A stretch of 64,000 nucleotides of DNA from Eudorina sp. 2006-703-Eu-15 (GCA_003117195.1 BDSI01000017.1:124001-188000), one strand, 5' to 3'. Numbered from the stretch's first letter, positions 43,588 to 56,270 are shown. Translations and numbers: made by a program. The notes: a model not told the origin generated them from the letters alone.

Positions 43588-44525
43588 TTGCCCTGCCGGA
43601 GCGGCTGGATCTGTTTGTGGGTATTGCTGCAGCTCATTGATCCGAATGTGCACGACGTTGACGTGCTCACATGGAATCCCGCCCTGCTGTAAGGCTGCTA
43701 GTATCCCGTCGATGTAATCATATCGGCTGGCGGCCGCTGAGACTGGGGATGCTGTTGCGCCTGGTTGGTGCCTGGGCGGCTCATCGAGCGCTACCTTTCT
43801 ATGCGCATCAATTTTGATGGGTGGTCGCCGACGGCAGATGTCAGGTTACGGGCACGGGATAGCCCGCTATCTCATAGCCCGGGGTCAAAGCAGCATATAC
43901 GGAATGTCCGTAATCTGGATGCAGGTTAGGCACGACCTTACACGGATGGTTATCCATCGTAATCGAGCTGTGACACAGCTGCACGCTGGATCCTAAGGCT
44001 TCGTGGCGGGCGTACCAGGTTCTCGGCAGCAGGATATCTGGTGTTCGTTTGTCGTTCGGCGGGGACTGGACCGGCTGATGCGATCTGCTGTGCACGGGTG
44101 GAACCGAGTGAACGATGGTGGTGACGTGTCAGTTGCAATGACTCGGAGATGGCAGGTGGGTCGGTGCTGGAAACGCAACCGGTAGGGTTTGCGTGCAGGA
44201 CGGCCCGACCTTGTAATGTTTGCCCTGCTGCCGTGGGCGACAAGTCGTACGAGTAAGCCAAGCCTACTGGAGTGTTCGCCATACCATTGGCTTGGATGAT
44301 ACTTGCGGTACGTTGCAGAACTTTGCCAACTGTAGCAGCGACACTGTGCAATCGTTTACAGTCAAAGAGGAGGACCTCTCGTCGGACCCATCAGGAAACA
44401 TCAACTTCGCATGGAAGGTAGTGTCTGTCGCCGTGGAACCGCACAAGGAGCCAGGAAGGAATTCCCCTCAGGGTGGCCCCTGTCCAGACACAAAAACACC
44501 CACAGCGCTGCGATTGTGCGTTAAC
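43588..44525. other. Convergent 3' flanks of L1 and PIH genes
   Basis: Nearly 940 bp between two converging genes. Nothing protein-like could be supported. A TGTAA (plus) at 43688-43692 suits the L1 transcript, and TTACA at 44356-44360 (TGTAA in the minus sense) suits the PIH transcript. Confidence 0.5.
43688..43692 (+). terminator. TGTAA polyadenylation signal of plastid L1 gene
   Basis: The volvocine-type pentamer TGTAA lies about 100 nt after the L1 stop codon, a usual distance. The assignment rests on motif and position only. Confidence 0.5.
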
Positions 44526-46255
44526 CTAGTCCAACTCCTCAATCAGGGCCTTCTTCGCTGCCTTACTCCCGGCGGTCGCTGTGCCGGTCGGGGGCTTGGA
44601 CTTCGGTGCAGATGTGCCAAGGGATCGCAATTCGTCCAGCAGCCCCTTTGGCAACGCAGCTTCGGAGCTGCTGTCCGCGGGGGACCCTCTATCCGCCGTG
44701 GCGTTCATGTGCTCCTCCTGCTTACGAAGCAAGTCCTGAAGTTCCGCCTCGCCTACGGCGTCGCGGTGCACCTGCGCAGCGAGCGCCGCAAAGAACATGG
44801 AGACTGAGACTTGTGTGTGTACATAAGAAAACGGAGCCGCGAGCAACGAAGAGTGCAGCTCGACCATGCGTGTTTGCTAAAGGATATGGACAGTAGGGCA
44901 TCTGTGGACCTCTCATAACTGACGTCAGGAATAACTCAAAAGTCTCCCAGTATGCAGCAAAACAGCGGTGAAGCCGTTGGTTCAGAGAGACATGCCCACT
45001 CCAGGGCCTCTTCGCCAGCACAAAACCGACCCCCCACACACACATTCTGCTTTATTGCATGTCGCCCCTCTTTTCTATATACACGTCCCCGGCCTGTCGG
45101 CAATGCGCAGCCAACGGCCTCGCTCGTCCGCGTGCGCAATTAGGGTCCTCGCAAGTCGTGTCTCTCGGTTTATTTTAACACACACATACGGCTCATAGCT
45201 ACGACACCGCGCGGTCGCACTGCCCCACCTGCAGCGTCCTGAGGCTGCGGCTCAACCGTAGTCTGTACTCCGCCTCCACAAACTGGCTCACCGCCTCCAG
45301 GAAAGCCGCCCGGAACGCTGGGGGCTGTCCCTCAATGCACATCTGCACTCCGCTGACGTGACAGGCCACATGGAAGTGGTGCACAGGCAGGGGCCCGGGC
45401 CGCGTCGTGGCCTCCCGGTACTCAGCCACCGGCACCACTAGTCCGGACCAGTCCATGGAGTCTGGCCGCTGCACTGAGACACGTTTGCCGCCCGCAGTGT
45501 GCGGGGCCGCCACACCCGACGCTGGGACACGCAGGAAGGGCGGGAGGCGGTGCACAACAAGGGCGGCCAGGCGGGTGTCAATGTCCTGCGTAGTGTATGC
45601 GCATTGAGCTGGCCAGCTCGTGCTTGTATGGACCGACAAGGCCATACCATTAGCCCCCATGTAGTGACTCGCCCGACCATACCGCCCAGTAACCGTGTGC
45701 CCCATCCTACCCGCACACCGTCTTACTGAATCTTCAAACACAACATTTTACGCAAGACGTCCTAGGCCAGGGGCTGCAACAGACCCTTCCTTTCATACAG
45801 ACCCAAGCCCGGACGACGCCGCTCGCTCCACGTCTGGTGACCGTGGCGCAACCCAGCGCACCCTCATCACTGGCCTCACCATCGTTCGCCGCCCAGATGT
45901 GCACCCGCGCGACCGCCTGATCCCCCGCCACCATCTGCACCAGCTCCTGAGCCGCCCTCGGCCCCGGCTGTTGCCGCGCCTGCACCTCCAGCACCAGCGC
46001 CGGCATCAGCCCCTCCACGTGCGGGTCCCGGGCTTTCTGGACCTCCTCCTGCGCCGCCTTGGCGGCGTCCCGCACGAACTCCGTGTAGGCGTTCGGGTCG
46101 TTCTCCGCCAGGTCGTCCATCATCTTCCATACGCTCTCCGCCTGCTGCGCAAGGGCCTTGTACTCATCCTCGCTGGCGTTGGGTCCCAAGATCGATTTGA
46201 GCAGCGGATTGGAGGCCGCGGAAGACGCCGCTGTGATGTTTCGGAGCATCTCCAT
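44526..46255 (-). CDS. PIH1-domain protein, PIH1D2-like (dynein/snoRNP chaperone cofactor)
   Basis: PIH proteins are HSP90 co-factors that help assemble axonemal dyneins or snoRNPs in the cytoplasm. Three exons: 46255-45880, 45608-45229 and 44771-44526, phase-consistent, 333 residues. The N-terminus carries VWKMMDDLAENDP and AYTEFV, very close to the start of PIH1D2. The second exon ends with a PIH-domain-like FVEAEYRLRLSRSLRTL. The last exon is a low-complexity tail ending in a Lys-rich then acidic stretch; no CS domain is visible, unlike human PIH1D2. If intron 2 is retained the frame instead stops at 45199 (262 residues). The ATG chosen has an ACC-ATGG context; a TTG-initiated extension was ignored. 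Confidence 0.65.
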
Positions 46256-46428
46256 GGTACCTGGCTGGCGTCTGCTCGCAAGGGGAGCGTGCTTATCGCC
46301 GACCTTCAACGCACCGCCGACCGGCTGGCTGATGCGGTCAAGTTACGCGATGGTGGCTTCGTGTTTGGGCCCTTCCGCAACGAACTGCGCGCGATAGGCC
46401 CTGCAAGATGCACCTCAGGGGAAACCTA

Positions 46429-46916
46429 TTACGCGCGGGAGCTGCCGCTCTGCTTGTCCGTGTCGGGCTGCGCTGCGTTCTCAATCAGTCCGGTCTCACG
46501 AAGCTTCCGAAGCAGTTCCAGGCGCTCCTCGTATGTCAAAGCAAACTTTTCGGCTTCTTTCTTGGTCACTCTGCATGGCCAGAATAGTCAAAGGGTCCGG
46601 GGTTAGGGGGGCACGGGAGGCATCACTTTCGGTGCAGGACGTTGATGGTGCGTCCTTGAGGGCCCACGGGGCGTAGCGTAGGTACTCGCGCGTACGGGCA
46701 ATCGCGTGCTAACACCTACATACAGTACTTACATGTTATAGAACCCAGTCGCATACATGAAGGCCTCCATGCATCCGCCAAGCTGCGGCAAGAGATGTGA
46801 CATCAATCTTCAGCAGTTAACAGCGAAACATGTGATGCACTTGCACGTCATACCACAAAGCATATGCCGGCAAGCTTGAAATAGAATGCGTTCGGTATTC
46901 CCTTGTTTGGAGGCAT
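46429..46916 (-). CDS. Small single-span membrane protein, 84 residues, unidentified
   Basis: Three exons (46916-46854, 46782-46733, 46570-46429) join in phase, with donors GTATGA and a perfect GTAAGT. The product has a short polar N-terminus (MPPNKGIPN), one hydrophobic segment (about residues 11-35, from YFKLAGICFV to MEAFMYATGFYN) and a charged helical tail with YEERLELLRKLRETG. I do not recognise the family. The layout resembles small mitochondrial or ER integral membrane proteins. It is too short and split to be seen as a single open frame. The gene lies 173 bp upstream of the PIH gene on the same strand and is head-to-head with ubinuclein. Confidence 0.7.
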
Positions 46917-47214
46917 GAGCAATGTTACTGGGCTCAAAACGACCGTGGCAGCGAGATCGAAGGGAAATTTGACAGGGTTGACGAAGGCACAAGAACAAAA
47001 CCGAGTTGCATATCTTCGTACCTTCGTATCTCAGCGCGGAACCGGCTGTTTTCGGTGCCCCGTACACCCCCTCCGTACTCGACCCTTTGAAAGTTGAAAA
47101 CACACATGTAGATGCAAACAAACATGTATGCAAACTGCCTCGAGCTCAGGATGGTTTTATGTATTGTGTAGAACGCGGAGTAAGAGCTTTGCTCTTCCCG
47201 CTTTCGGTTTCAAG
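46917..47214. promoter_or_regulatory. Bidirectional promoter, small membrane protein / ubinuclein
   Basis: 298 bp separate two divergent start codons (46916 minus, 47215 plus). The stretch is AT-richer than the genes, as expected for a shared promoter. No TATA box or known motif is evident. Confidence 0.5.
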
Positions 47215-50200
47215 ATGGACAAGCAACCACCCAAGCGCAAGCGTATCGTGCCAATTCCAGTAGCACCTTTAGAAGCGAGTGGGACCACCTTGGATTCAGC
47301 ATGTACCGAGCAGGCTCCCGCTTCAGTACGTGCTCCCGTTGAGTACCAGCTTCGGCCCTCTACCTTGCCAGGACGGCGTATGAAAGCTGACATTTCTGGT
47401 AACTACATTGTCGACTATACGGAGGTGAGATCAGTTCTGCTTACACCGTTGGGCGTTGGGCTGCTCACGAAATGCCGCTTGCCTCATGCTGCTCCGTGAC
47501 AACGGTGATGGCAACACACCCCTACGCCCCTCGCGGTGCGTCAAATTTGCGCGCAGCTCCTTAAGCAAAACGGCGTCAATCCTAAAGAGGCGAAAGCGCG
47601 GCAAGCTGAACCTGTGGCAGCGAAGCCGAGCAAGCCCGACGGCTTGCCCAACCTCCCCGGCCTGCCACGGGTAAGAAGACCAGCTGCCGGTACACCGCCA
47701 CCCCGGCTATCGTGCGGCGTTTGCTGAGGGTGGAGTGGATTTGAGATTCATGCAGCACACACACACACACATGCACTCAGTTCTCCCTCAACACATACAT
47801 GACACGACATGACATACTCTGCGGCCGAGTTTTGCCATGCCATACATAATGCATCTGGGCGGTTGGGGCGAGTTCCTCCCCGCAACCCGCACACTGCCAC
47901 GATCGCATCCTTTACGCTGCTAAACTTCATCTTTTACGGGCATCTGCTTGCCGTTGACTGCGTGATCCAGTAGGCGGGCGCGAGCCCAGGCGTCGGCGGC
48001 AAGGCCATGTTCGGCAGCGTGGTGGACCGGCTGGAGCGCATCTACGCGGTAAGGGTCTCCGCGCACATGCGTACGGCAGGACACCAGGACAGAGCGGAGC
48101 GGTTCCGCGGGGGTCCAGTCCGCACGGCTGGCGCGGTATGAACTCCCTTGGCTGGCTGGCTGGCGTGCTTGTTTGCCGTCTGATGGACCCACTTTAGCCG
48201 CGCAAGCAAGCCGGCAGGCGTATCTTCATCTCGGCAAGGCACTGCAGTGGCCTCGTCCAGCTTGCGGTGCTGCCACCCTTGCGCCTGGCCGGTGCCCTGG
48301 CCTGGGGCTGCACGGCGCAGCAGCACGCGGCCAGCTGTTCGCAACCCCCCGTGTGGCCCCCGGGTGACCTTGGCTTCGACAGGCGACTTATGGAGGCGAG
48401 GACGAGGATGAGGACGAGGACGAGGAAGGGGAGTCTGATGGTGAGCCGTCCGACACCTCCCAAGCCGAAGCCTCGGTACGTGTCGATTGAGCGCAGTCGC
48501 GGGATCGGTCAGCTCCAGGGGAGACGGGGCTGCCACAGAGGCATGATGCACGAATGCGATTGTGGTGTGAGTAGGTTTCTCGGGGGCGACGCTATTCCGG
48601 TCAACAGCCGCGTGCAGGCATGGTTCGTCATCGCGGGATGCAATGCGCACGAGGGCGTCGTGGTTCACAGCACCGGGCGCGCCTTTGGCATTGAAGCCGA
48701 GTGCTGGGGGGAAACACGGGAACACGGGGGAGGGTTGTCTCCCCTGGCGCCTGGTCGTCCGTCAGACGGTCCGGGTATCGCACGTTCCCCTCCTGGTTCT
48801 GGCCCCTGGCTCTACCATGCCTGGCCATGGGCGGAGCGGTCCATGTTGGGCATGACGCGCCCTGCTATGACGCACCCCGCAGGGAGACTCCGGCAGCAAA
48901 TCGGTCGACCTCTCGGATGAGGAAATGGCGGACGCCCCATCCAGCGCGAAAGCAGAGCTGGGGCCTGGCGGTGCGGTCAGCAGTGCAGCAGCCGCAGAAG
49001 GCGCTGCGCCGGGCGGCGGCGGGGGTGGAGATGCTGCAGCGGGGGCAGCCGCGGCGGGAGCAGTCACCGACGGCGCGGGGCCCAAAAAGCCGAAGCCCCG
49101 GCGGCGGCCCTCCGTCCTGGCATATGAGGACGACTTCATCGACGACACTGATGAGCTGCAGTACGTGGAGAAGCGGCGGACGAAGGTCAAGTACCAGGGC
49201 TTTTTTGTCAACCAGGTTTGTGCGTATCGTGGGCAGTCCATTCCTGTCCTGTGCAGAGTACAGCCAAGTACGTTCAACGCCGCATGAACACGTACTTCCT
49301 TTGTTTCGCGACTCAGTTTCCATTTTTAATGCGGTGCAACATCTGACTTTTGACAGATGTTTTGAGCACGCAACATTTCACGGTCGTGCTGAGATCCATT
49401 CGGCGTGCACGATGCGTCGAAAGCTGGTCCTCGACGCCGGCGGTTGACATCGGGCGGGTGGGTTGCCACTGCGTGATGGGCAACTTGCACACATGCATGG
49501 GTCGTGGATGCGGGGCTGCTTCGCTCGCCTCTTCGCACGGGCCGTGATCCGAAGATGGGCTGCTGGTTGCAGGGCGCGGTGGAGGTAGAGAATGACCCGG
49601 AGGTGGAGGAGGAGCAGAGGCAGGCTCAGAAGCGAGCGCCGCGGGCACGGCAGCCGCCCGGCGCCCAGCCTTCGAAGGCTAAGGCTCAGGCCCAGGCGGC
49701 ACAGCCGGGCACGCAGCCGAATGGCGCAGCCGCGACTGCGGCCGCGGGGCCAGCGGCGGGCGGAGGACCGGGCGGCAGCGCTGGAGGGGCGCCTGAGCCG
49801 GCGGTGGCCACGGCGGCTACGCAGCCGCCGGGCGGGGCGAGCACGCCGATCCGCGGCGGAGGCAAGCGGCGCGCGGAGGGTGATAACCCGCAACCTGCCG
49901 GAAAGAAGCGCAAGCAGGTGGGGAACCCGAGGCGCACGCTGAACGGTCAGTCAAGGACACTCATTACGGCACGAGATGACAGCCAGGCACGAGCCGCCGT
50001 ACCGGTACAGGAAGGCATACTTGCGGTGAAGAAGACAATGCAGGATGGCAATGTCTTGACGCAGTTAAGCGTTGCGTTGGTTTGCTTACAAGGTGCTCTT
50101 ACCTTCATTACGTCACCCGGCTGCCTGCAAGATCAAGTGGTGCAAACTGCATCAGAGATCTGGGCATTGGGTTCTTGGTGCATCCAGCCCAGGCTCACGG

Positions 50201-53200
50201 GTCCCTTTCATGCGCGATTGCGGCCCCCCATCTTTCCTACACAGCCACCACCGCCGGAAGCGGCGGCAACGGGCCCTCAGTCCCCCACCCCGGCCGGGGG
50301 AGCGCCACCGGCGGCAGCAGCAGCAACAACAACAGCAACCGAAGCTGCGGCGTCGGGACGTGCCGCAGCTGCGGCCCCTGTGGGCTTGGCGGCCTTGGCG
50401 GCCTCGTTGGGCAGATCGGCGGGCACGTCGGCCGCAGCGGCAGCGGGCGCGGGTGCGTCTGCAGCAGGAGGGACGGGAAAAGCGATGGCGGCGGCTCAGC
50501 CGCCTTCAGGAGCGGTCCCGGTCCCGGTGCCGGTCCCGACAGAGGAGAGACCATCAGGTGGGTCAGGCGCTAGGGTGATGCCTCAAACCTGTAATGAGGC
50601 CTGTGGTATCCCTGCAACGGCCCAGGGCCCAGGGCCTTAATTCGTACTTGCTTTGACGTCGCGGTCAGCCATGCCAGCCGGCCTGCATTTGCTCCGCAGT
50701 ACAGTGCCGAGGGTTGCAAGTTGCCTCCAGCAAGAATGTCGGTTGGTCGCAACCTGCGTGACGTGGGGAAATCTAGGGGCGTGGCCGTCACACGCATTTC
50801 CGGTCAACCCTGGGGACCGGCTTGGGCGACCAATGCCGCTGTGGTGCGCCGCAAGGCACAACGCGCGTCGAGACGTCTTGATTACGCAGGGCGCCAAGGG
50901 TGCTCTGCAATGCCCTCTGTCCGTGCTGTGCCTCTGCTGTGAGCCTTCGATGCCCACAACCCTACCCGCACTGACCCTCCCTGATATGTTTCGGCCTGAC
51001 TTGACCTGACCTGACCTGACCGGGACACCCCAGGGTCCAATGCTCAGCCGGCCGCGGAGACGGGCGCGGCGGCCTCGGGCCCGATATCACCCGCTGCGGC
51101 TGCGGCTGGGTCCGCGGGTGGCAGCACCCTGCGCCTTCCCAACCTCCGCCACACCCCCACCTCGCTGGACAAGCTCATTGCCGACATCCGCAAGAAGCTG
51201 GGGACCACGGTGAGCGCCCGAGAGGTAGCAGGGCTGGGCAGAGGGTGACAGGGGGTAGGGCAGAAGGTGGGTGGGGTGGGCACCTGGGCAAGGGCAGCAT
51301 CAGCCGGGTGGTTACCCCGTGCGGAACACCAAGCAACTTTGGCCGGTCAACCCAACCCGGGAACGCTTCTCCGGCGGGCATTATCGCGGTGACCTCGGGG
51401 CCGGGTGTTGGTTTCCGGTCCAACCCACCGTCCACGCAAATCTTGACGCCTGTCGGCGCATCATGGCTTCGTTGCTTATGTCGGTCGTCGATCCCGTGCG
51501 GCCTAACCGGCTCTCGCAACGCCACCCGGCCGCACAGGCCTCCCCGCCCGCCGACTGGGGCGCGCTCCTCAAGCTGGCCGACAGCCAGCTCAGCAACGTG
51601 GCGCTCTACCTGCACAAGAACCACCGGGACGACACACAAGCCTACGAAGCAGGCCTGGCGCAGGTCGCGGCGGCGCTGGCGGAGGCGGCGCCCGCCATAG
51701 CAGGGTCGGGGACGGCCGCGGCCACCAGCACAGCGGGAGCTCCGGGTTCGGGTTCGGGGCCGGGGACGGCAGTGCCCCGGGAGCTGCGGGACTTCATGCA
51801 GCGTCGGGTGGCCAAGGGCATCAAGGATCTCGCGAAGGCGGTGGCCGCTGTGAAGAGCCGGGCGGCGGACTTGGCGGCGGCGGACACAGGTGAGCGATAG
51901 CTGGGTACGGGGCTGCTGCTGATGCGGATGCTCCTGAGTAGAAGGAGGAGGACGCGTTTGGGTTCCAGAAGCGGTCCGCCGCGACATCCGCCCGCCCCAT
52001 CATCGAGCTTGCGCCAACCGGGTGCCTGACCCTGATGACAGTCGTAACCCCCCTTTGCCCTTATCCGTGCGGGCCCAATCGCCGTCCGGGGCCGCCAGTC
52101 CCACCGCATAATTGAAATGCTGTCACATGACCCTTCCCTGGTGTCGCCGCCGACGCAGCAGCAACAGCAGCTGCAGCTGGCCCGGGCCCGAGCAGCGCTG
52201 GTGCCGCCGCCCACAGCAGCGACGACGAATTCACGGAGCCCGCCGGCGCCGCGCCCTCCTCTGCCGCCGCGGCGCTTCTGGAGGACATGGACGCCACCAT
52301 TCGCAAGTACCTCAACCTCCACCACAAGGTGCACAACGGCGACGACGACGCCGCGATATTGCAGAGCCTTGCGGCGCAGGTGCGGGCGGGGGAACCCCGG
52401 GGGAGCTAGATGGGCTGCGGGGACTTTCAGGGGGTCAAGTGGACTGAATGGGAGCGAAGCGGTGCAGGGCAGGCGATTCCAGAGGACGGGCAGCCACTGC
52501 ATGGGTACCTTGAAGTACCGACACGGTTTCGTAGACGCCAGGCGAGAGGGTCAGGGGGTGGGTGGGGTGGATGAGCTGGGTCCACGATGGGCCACGAATG
52601 GGCTGCAGCCCTCGGGTCTCGGGGCAGCGAGTGCTCACCGGCGTAAAAGCGCCTCCTCGTGTGGGGCAGCCAGGTCACGCCCCAGTTACACCTCGACACA
52701 GGGACAGCGTAGGGCTCTAACAGTGGGCCGTGTGTACGTTGACATGACGTTCACTATTCCCCCGCGTCCACAGGTGGGAGTGGACATCGACGTGCTGCAG
52801 CGCGCATTGCTCAGCACGCAGAACCGACCCACGGGTCAGCGGAAGCGTCAAGGGAGCAAGACGGCGGCCGCAGCCGGCACAGGCCCAGGCGCGGACGAGG
52901 TGCTGCGGCAGCAGGCGGAGGCCATCGTGTCGGAGGCCAATAAGGCGGTTGCGGAGGGGCGGGGCGCCGCGCCGGCGCTGGCGGGAGGGGCGGGCGGGTC
53001 GGGCGGCGCGCCGGCAGCTCCGACCGTCGGGGCGACTGGTACGGCTGCAGGCGCGGTGGCGCCGGCGGGGCCGAAAGCGGTCGCAGCGGCGCAGCCAGAG
53101 GGAAATGCGGCGACTGCGGCTAAGCCGACATCAGCGGCTCCCGTGGGTTCGCATGCGGCCGCCGGAGGCGCTCAGCCGACCGGTGAGATGGACTTGATAT

Positions 53201-56200
53201 CAGGGCTGCTTGCAGGGACCAGTCCACGGTGGGGCGAGTGGGGCGCTCTCTTTCTGAGTGCGACGTGTGCCGCGCACCGTCCGGGACCGTGTGACGCTGC
53301 GAATGATGGGCAGCCGGGCATGCGGTCCCGGGAGTACATCGCGGCAGCGCCGGGAGGTGTCGCAACCCGCAGCGCGCGCGGCGGCTCAGTGCTGCCTTGA
53401 TGCCCTCTGGACGCCCTCGAATCCTGGTCAATGCCGGCCCCGGTCGCCGGCCGTTTGGGTGCATCCTGCCGCCTGCCTTCCCCGCCTGTCTGCAGGTGCG
53501 GAGGCGGCGAATGAGGGACCGTCGAGCCAGCCCGAGGGGACACAGGCGGAGCCACACCGGTTCCCCTCCGCCGAGGAGGACAACCTGCAGCGGCAACAGT
53601 GTCGGGTGCGCGCAGAAGGGTTTCAGGGTGCCGTCCCCCAGTGAAAACACGGGTCACTTGAGACTTGTGCAGACGGTCCCAGGGTTCGCCTCAGGGTTTG
53701 CCCCAGGGTTCGCCTCGAGGGTCCCAGGGTTCGCCCCTCAGTGGCACGCCGCGGCGGACGGTAGGCTCACACGACATCGTGAGGCGGCTTGCAGACGTGC
53801 GCGCAGGGGGCTGGGGTTGAGTCGCATGTCTGGTGACGCCCAGCATCTTCTCTCCGCCCGCACCTCTTGCCTCCCTGTCCCCCCACCCCGTCCTGCTCTC
53901 CGCAGGCGGCGCTGCGTTCGATTCCCGGCGCCGTCGAGGAGATGCTCGATCGGGCCTTGGAGGCGGCGGCATCCAGCGAGTGGGCCACAGCGGCCATCAA
54001 GGTGTGCCCGGGGGGGGGGGACCGGGAACGTGGGACTGGCTGGGCAGAAGCAACCCAGCGGGGCGAGGTCCTGGGTTTGGGTGGGGACTGGTGGCGGGAG
54101 GGGTCATCCGGAGTAGAGGGGCTGCGGGGAATTCCCTGTGGCTATACCCTTGGGGCGGGAGGTGGCCCCAGGGGTGGAGCGGAGGCGGGTGGGGACCGGT
54201 CACCGGTGGAGGATGACAGGGTGCGGTTCGACGACTGTCGTCCCCACCCCCATGCCGCGGGGTGTGTTGGCGAGAAACCCACCCGGGGCCCCCCCATGCG
54301 GCTGCGTGTGTCTGCGGCTACGCTTGACTTGTCTCAACTCAACCCCCCGGCGACCTGTAGCTTCGCGTTGCACTTGTTGGGGTCCGTCGGGCGACACATC
54401 CGAAGCGTGCAAATCGCAGCGGGGTCCCGCGGGGCGACCTACCTGCTAAGTGTCGGGGAGCGCCGGGGACGAGGCCGGGGCCGCCGGGTACCTGCCCGGG
54501 GTGGTCCATGCAGCGCTCGCGATTCCCCGCTGGTTGGCCAGGAGGCAGAGGCCACATCCACAGGACTATACCGGCAATTGCAAGCACGATTGAAACCCCC
54601 TAACCACGACCCCTGGTCGACAACTTTGTTGACCTGTACCTTTCTCTCCCGCGTCCTTTCCGCTCCCTTGCCCCACCACCGCATATTGTCCCCCCCCATC
54701 CACCACCACCACCACCTGCTGTACAGACCCTTTGTCACGTCACGGAGGCTCAGACGGTAAATGAGCTGGCGAGGCACGCCGAGAGGCTGCACCACATCTG
54801 CTGGCCGTCCCACAAGGCCAAGTCGGAGCTGCACCGGCAGCTGAAGAAAGCCCTCTCCCGGCCCAGCATCGCCGCCCACGTGCTTCATGTGGGCGACAAC
54901 AAGTACGTGCTGCAGGCCGCACGGCCGGACGCCAAGGCCGTGGCGCGGCCGCCAACCTCTCGCGGGCCAGGGGCTGGCGCCGGCGGCTCCGGGGGCTCGT
55001 CCCCAGCCGCCGCGGCGCCGCCACCGAAAACCGCGACCACGGCCGCCGATGGGGCGCCCGTGCCGTTCCCCCAGCTGCAGCCCGCGCCTCCCGCGCAGGA
55101 GGTAGCGGCGGCGGCAGCGCCTGCAGTCGCAGCAGCCGCCCCGACAGCACCAGCGCCGCGGGGGAGTGCGGCGCCTGAGGCAGGAGCGGCGGCTGCTGCA
55201 CCTGCTGCGGCAGCTGCTGGCGGGGACGTGGGTGGGGGTGCGGGCGCCTCTGCGCCGCTGGAGGAGGAGCTGACCCCGGAGGAGGACCACCAACAGTGCA
55301 TGGAGTGTGTGGAGGTGAGGCTGGGGCCGTCCCAGGAGCCCCCCCTAGGCGCCTCCGCCACGCGTATGTCGGTGTGGACCCCGGGTCGCTGTGGCCGTCC
55401 CTTGGCTGGAAGTCCAACCCGCTTTCTGCCGGCGGGCTGCTCGAATCTGCCGCCCGAGGCGCGGATTCCGTGTTACGCCACGGGTTGCCCCAACTCCTCC
55501 TCCCCCCGGTCCCCCGCCCCAATCCGCACCCTTCCCACATCCGCGCGACCCCGGTAGCCACACACCCACACAGACACCGCTCGCGGCAGACACGTGCCAA
55601 CTGGTGGTCTCCCGGGAGGAGCGACCCCAAGAGCGCGCCATACCGACAGCGTTCTTCCGAACCCCCGGGGTTACATGATATACGCATACGGGCAATGGTT
55701 GGGCACCGCTATGCCCATTACAGATCATGCACGCCTGCCTTTCCTGCCTGCGAATTCTCCACTCACGGCGCCGACTTCCTATACGGCACAATGTCGACGA
55801 AGTTGCCGTTAGGGCTCTGATGACCACCCTTGACGCCCGCCCACCCGCTCCCCACGCACATGCACACGCACACCGCGCAGGCTGCGGCGCAGGCGGGTGC
55901 CGACCGGCAGCGCGTGCAGGACGTGCTGCTGAAGCTCAAGCCCTGCATCCTGCGGATCGTGTTCAAGGTGCTGTGCCACGCCGGGCCCGCCGGGATGCGC
56001 GTCCCCGACATCGTGACGTTTGCACGCGACCACCGGTTCGCCCACTGGCGGAGCACCAAGGAGCAGAAGGGCTCGGTGCACAACGCCATCCGCGCCTCGA
56101 AGGACATGTTGGTGCACGTGGGCTCGCACCAGTACGCGCTGTCGCTGTTCCCGGGGGTGGTCAGCGTGCCCAAGCCCGACAAGGGCCGCGGGGCGCGGGG

Positions 56201-56270
56201 TGCGGGCGGCGGGGGCGCGGCGGGGGCCGCGGCTGTCGAGGGCGCAGGCGATGAGGGCGGGGAGATGTGA
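47215..56270 (+). CDS. UBN: Ubinuclein/HPC2-like HIRA-complex subunit with C-terminal tandem winged-helix-like domains
   Basis: Ubinucleins bind histone H3.3-H4 as part of the HIRA chaperone complex. Fifteen phase-consistent exons: 47215-47424, 47557-47670, 47974-48048, 48383-48475, 48883-49215, 49573-49917, 50245-50557, 51034-51209, 51538-51889, 52177-52379, 52774-53182, 53496-53605, 53906-54001, 54727-55314 and 55881-56270; 1,268 residues. The Hpc2-related domain (about 245-282) reads YEDDFIDDTDELQ then YQGFFVNQGAVEVE, diagnostic of the family. It follows an acidic stretch (exon 4). Residues about 936-1005 and 1162-1233 look like two copies of a winged-helix fold, each beginning KTLCH/KVLCH and ending HVGDNKYVL / HVGSHQYAL. 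Long Ala/Gly linkers lie between. The exon 10 acceptor was chosen by phase. Confidence 0.82.
53670..53738. repeat. CAGGGTTCGCC short tandem units
   Basis: About six imperfect copies of CAGGGTTYGCCYC occur in the ubinuclein intron between exons 12 and 13. The tract is intronic and probably neutral. Confidence 0.7.

Noticed and set aside
44220..44807. 195-codon plus-strand frame between L1 and PIH genes
   Set aside because: No conserved pattern; its right part overlaps the PIH terminal exon on the opposite strand.
52117..53400. Single 427-codon plus-strand frame through ubinuclein exons 10 and 11
   Set aside because: It reads through introns, and exon 10 makes family-like sequence only in another frame reached through the acceptor at 52176.
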